Of a stretch of DNA of 64,000 bases, positions 62,403 to 64,000 are shown piece after piece; within the stretch, counting starts at the first letter, position 1; each line of letters begins with the position of its first letter. Location of the stretch: the NCBI GenBank assembly GCA_022226935.1, contig CP092081.1, positions 1,571,332 to 1,635,331 on the forward strand, written 5' to 3'. The notes beneath the pieces were generated by a model, which saw nothing but the letters and a program-made list of their open reading frames with translations, did no database searches and had not been told where the DNA came from. A program made the translations under genes and the position numbers. The stretch comes from Nitrospira sp. GTDB lineage: Bacteria; Nitrospirota; Nitrospiria; Nitrospirales; Nitrospiraceae.

Positions 62403-62978
62403 ATGCTGCAAGACGAACTTATCGCTGCGTTTCACAAGACGCAGTCGTTCAAATGGGATCCGAAAGGCGGCTTTAAGCTAGCCTCGGGGTTGCTCAGTCC
62501 GTTTTATGTCGATTGCCGGACGTTGATGGCGTTTCCCCACGCTCGCCACTTGGTCGCCCAGAAAGCCTGGGAGGTCATTAAGGATCTACAGATCGATTGT
62601 CTGGGTGGGTTGGAAATCGGCGCGATCTCGATCGCTACGTCCATCTCGGATTATGCCTATGCGGCTGCTCCTCGCCGCGAGTGGCGCACCTTTTTTGTGC
62701 GGAAGCAGGCAAAAGACCATGGGCTCGGCCGATTGGTCGAAGGGGTCGTGGGAACGGGAGATCGCGCCTTGATCGTGGATGACGTGTTGACGTCCGGCGG
62801 ATCTGTGGTGAAAGCCATTGTCGCAGCTCGTGAGGCTGGATTGAACGTCACAGAGGCACTGGTGATCGTCGATCGAAAAGAGCAGGAAGGGCGCGCCCGT
62901 GTCGAGCAGACGGGAGTGAGAGTCAGAAGTCTCTTGACGATTGATGATCTGATGAAGGGCGGCCCGATTCCGCTCTGA
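62403..62978 (+). CDS. pyrE: Orotate phosphoribosyltransferase
   Basis: 191 residues. ALIVDDVLTSGGSVVKAI is the PRPP-binding loop, and GGFKLASGLLSPFYVDCR and FFVRKQAKDHGLGRLVEG are characteristic of OPRTases. It makes OMP in pyrimidine synthesis. It abuts a convergent lipoprotein gene with no gap. Confidence 0.94.
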   Translation: MLQDELIAAFHKTQSFKWDPKGGFKLASGLLSPFYVDCRTLMAFPHARHLVAQKAWEVIKDLQIDCLGGLEIGAISIATSISDYAYAAAPRREWRTFFVRKQAKDHGLGRLVEGVVGTGDRALIVDDVLTSGGSVVKAIVAAREAGLNVTEALVIVDRKEQEGRARVEQTGVRVRSLLTIDDLMKGGPIPL

Positions 62979-63290
62979 CTATTTGCACTGGAACTGAATG
63001 CCCCACCGCCGTTCCTCGACCACGTCGCTTGATCCCGCAACGGGGCTGGCCTGACGAAGGCGTCCCTTCGTTTCCCCTTCTCGCACGATCGCATACCCGC
63101 CCGGGCATTTCTGTTCCATCAGACGCACGGCTTCCTTACGGAACGACGACAGCAGGGTACCCTGTTCGGCTCGATAGGGATACACGACCACCCCTCCGTC
63201 GACGTTGTCCTTCACGAGGAGGGCACCCTCACCACAGCTTGCCAGGACGAGCGAAACAGCAAGGACTGTCCAGCTTGACCACCTTTTCAT
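62979..63290 (-). CDS. Small lipoprotein of unknown function
   Basis: 103 residues from ATG 63290. The signal MKRWSSWTVLAVSLVLASCGEG has its lipobox at VLASC (read as MKRWSSW then VLASC). The mature part includes VVVYPYRAEQGTLLSSFRKEA and a Cys at the C-terminus. No family recognised. It is convergent with pyrE and divergent from the rhodanese gene. Confidence 0.7.
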   Translation of the reverse strand: MKRWSSWTVLAVSLVLASCGEGALLVKDNVDGGVVVYPYRAEQGTLLSSFRKEAVRLMEQKCPGGYAIVREGETKGRLRQASPVAGSSDVVEERRWGIQFQCK

Positions 63291-63355
63291 AGGGCTTTTA
63301 TCATACAGCATATGTCACACACCTATTCCGGCTCGCCAAAAGGAGAGAGATAGCC

Positions 63356-63781
63356 ATGCGATACCTTACGTCTATCATGTGTGGGCTCTGTCTGTGTGGT
63401 CTTCTGCTCGATGGCCCTCAATCGGCCGTTGCGTATCACTCTTATGTCTTGAGCGTGCAGCAGTTGCGGGCCGGTCTCATGAAGGCCTCGTCGACGAGTG
63501 CCAAGGGTTTTGTTCTGGTCGATGTGCGTTCCCCTGAAGAGCATGCGTCCGGCATGATTCCCGGCACAGACCTGAACATCGATTTTCGCGAGATGAAAGC
63601 CCGCCATCGTGAGCTCGGAGCAAAGCTGGAGGATCATATCGTCGTCTACTGTCAATCTGGTCATCGCAGCAATATTGCCGCGGAGACTCTGGCCGATTTG
63701 GGCTACACACATGTCTACAATGTAGTGGGAAGCATGAATGCCTGGACGGAGGCTGGATTTCCCGTTTCTCCAGGGCGATAG
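63356..63781 (+). CDS. Secreted rhodanese-domain protein
   Basis: 141 residues: a signal peptide (to about SAVAYHS) and one rhodanese domain. The active-site loop is VVYCQSGHRS with the persulfide Cys; VLVDVRSPEEHASGMIPG is the family's N-terminal motif. It could carry sulfur or act on thiols in the periplasm. AAAGGAGAGAG precedes the start. Confidence 0.9.
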   Translation: MRYLTSIMCGLCLCGLLLDGPQSAVAYHSYVLSVQQLRAGLMKASSTSAKGFVLVDVRSPEEHASGMIPGTDLNIDFREMKARHRELGAKLEDHIVVYCQSGHRSNIAAETLADLGYTHVYNVVGSMNAWTEAGFPVSPGR

Positions 63782-63782
63782 T

Positions 63783-63998
63783 TCAGCGTCCGCGAGTGGA
63801 CTGTGATGGGCCTGGAACCGGTGCGCTACGCGCGGGGTTACGTGGACTGATGCCGATCACCGTCGGCAGCGGGATATGTACCCCCATCGTCCCCGCCAGG
63901 AGCGATCGCCATCCAGCCTGCGAGGAGGTTTCCTGGGCCGCGTGCAACAGGTCGGGGCTGGCAATGACATCGGATGATGCGCCTCCATCCATGGCCAT
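63783..63998 (-). CDS. Possible 3' end of a minus-strand gene running off the window
   Basis: An open frame enters from the window edge and ends at 63783, reading SDVIASPDLLHAAQETSSQA and later GVHIPLPTVIGISPRN. The composition is protein-like but no family is recognised, and the start is outside the window. Confidence 0.32.
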   Translation of the reverse strand: MAMDGGASSDVIASPDLLHAAQETSSQAGWRSLLAGTMGVHIPLPTVIGISPRNPARSAPVPGPSQSTRGR

Positions 63999-64000
63999 GG

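Overview
The window looks like a chromosomal segment of a Gram-negative, GC-rich bacterium, most probably a Nitrospira-type nitrite oxidiser (phylum Nitrospirota). Support is gene content: LpxC for an outer membrane, NrdR-GlyA-L9 neighbours, a GH15/OtsA/OtsB trehalose block, PPK2, and many small secreted proteins of unknown family. The genus is inferred from the style of the genes, not from a marker gene.

Layout. 1-6900: the 3' end of tmRNA, an A+T-richer GH84 glycosidase, a LysR regulator, a tpm-MFS pair, a decayed toxin-antitoxin pair, a heme-binding beta-barrel protein and a lipoprotein. 7067-13396: a GH15 enzyme divergent from a membrane-anchored trehalose-phosphate synthase and its phosphatase, then a macro-domain protein and PPK2. 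13492-16117: two tandem DUF4412-like secreted proteins, followed by two paralogous transcription units that each hold a strong promoter, a 14-codon ORF with a strong ribosome site, and a shared hairpin plus terminator. 16354-30041: housekeeping and regulatory genes (GDPD, CBS, PhhB, a B12-binding radical SAM enzyme, SuhB, a HARE-HTH protein with an 18-residue Lys/Ala peptide, LpxC behind a sigma54-type promoter, a two-component pair whose kinase carries a Rossmann domain, NrdR, GlyA, L9, and a helicase-like protein without Walker A).

30132-49385: a tRNA-Leu(CAG) gene with two integrated elements in tandem. Three copies of the tRNA 3' end mark the junctions. Element 1 (about 15 kb) has an intact tyrosine integrase, a DEAD-type helicase, a serine recombinase, a T7-gp14-like internal virion protein and many unknown genes, but no recognisable capsid, portal or terminase. 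Element 2 (about 4.2 kb) has a broken integrase and a patatin-like lipoprotein.

49563-63998: chromosomal DNA again. A CarH/LitR-type B12-binding MerR regulator (minus strand, with a DCC-family protein downstream) faces a long co-directional plus-strand cluster. The two divergent promoters share an array of ACATTGGACA repeats. The cluster holds two zinc-ribbon proteins, two SUMF1-fold proteins lacking the catalytic cysteines, a TIGR01777 epimerase, membrane and PDZ proteins, a DNA photolyase and a DUF523-DUF1722 protein. This reads as a candidate light- and B12-controlled stress regulon. CbiX-like, PyrE and rhodanese genes close the window.
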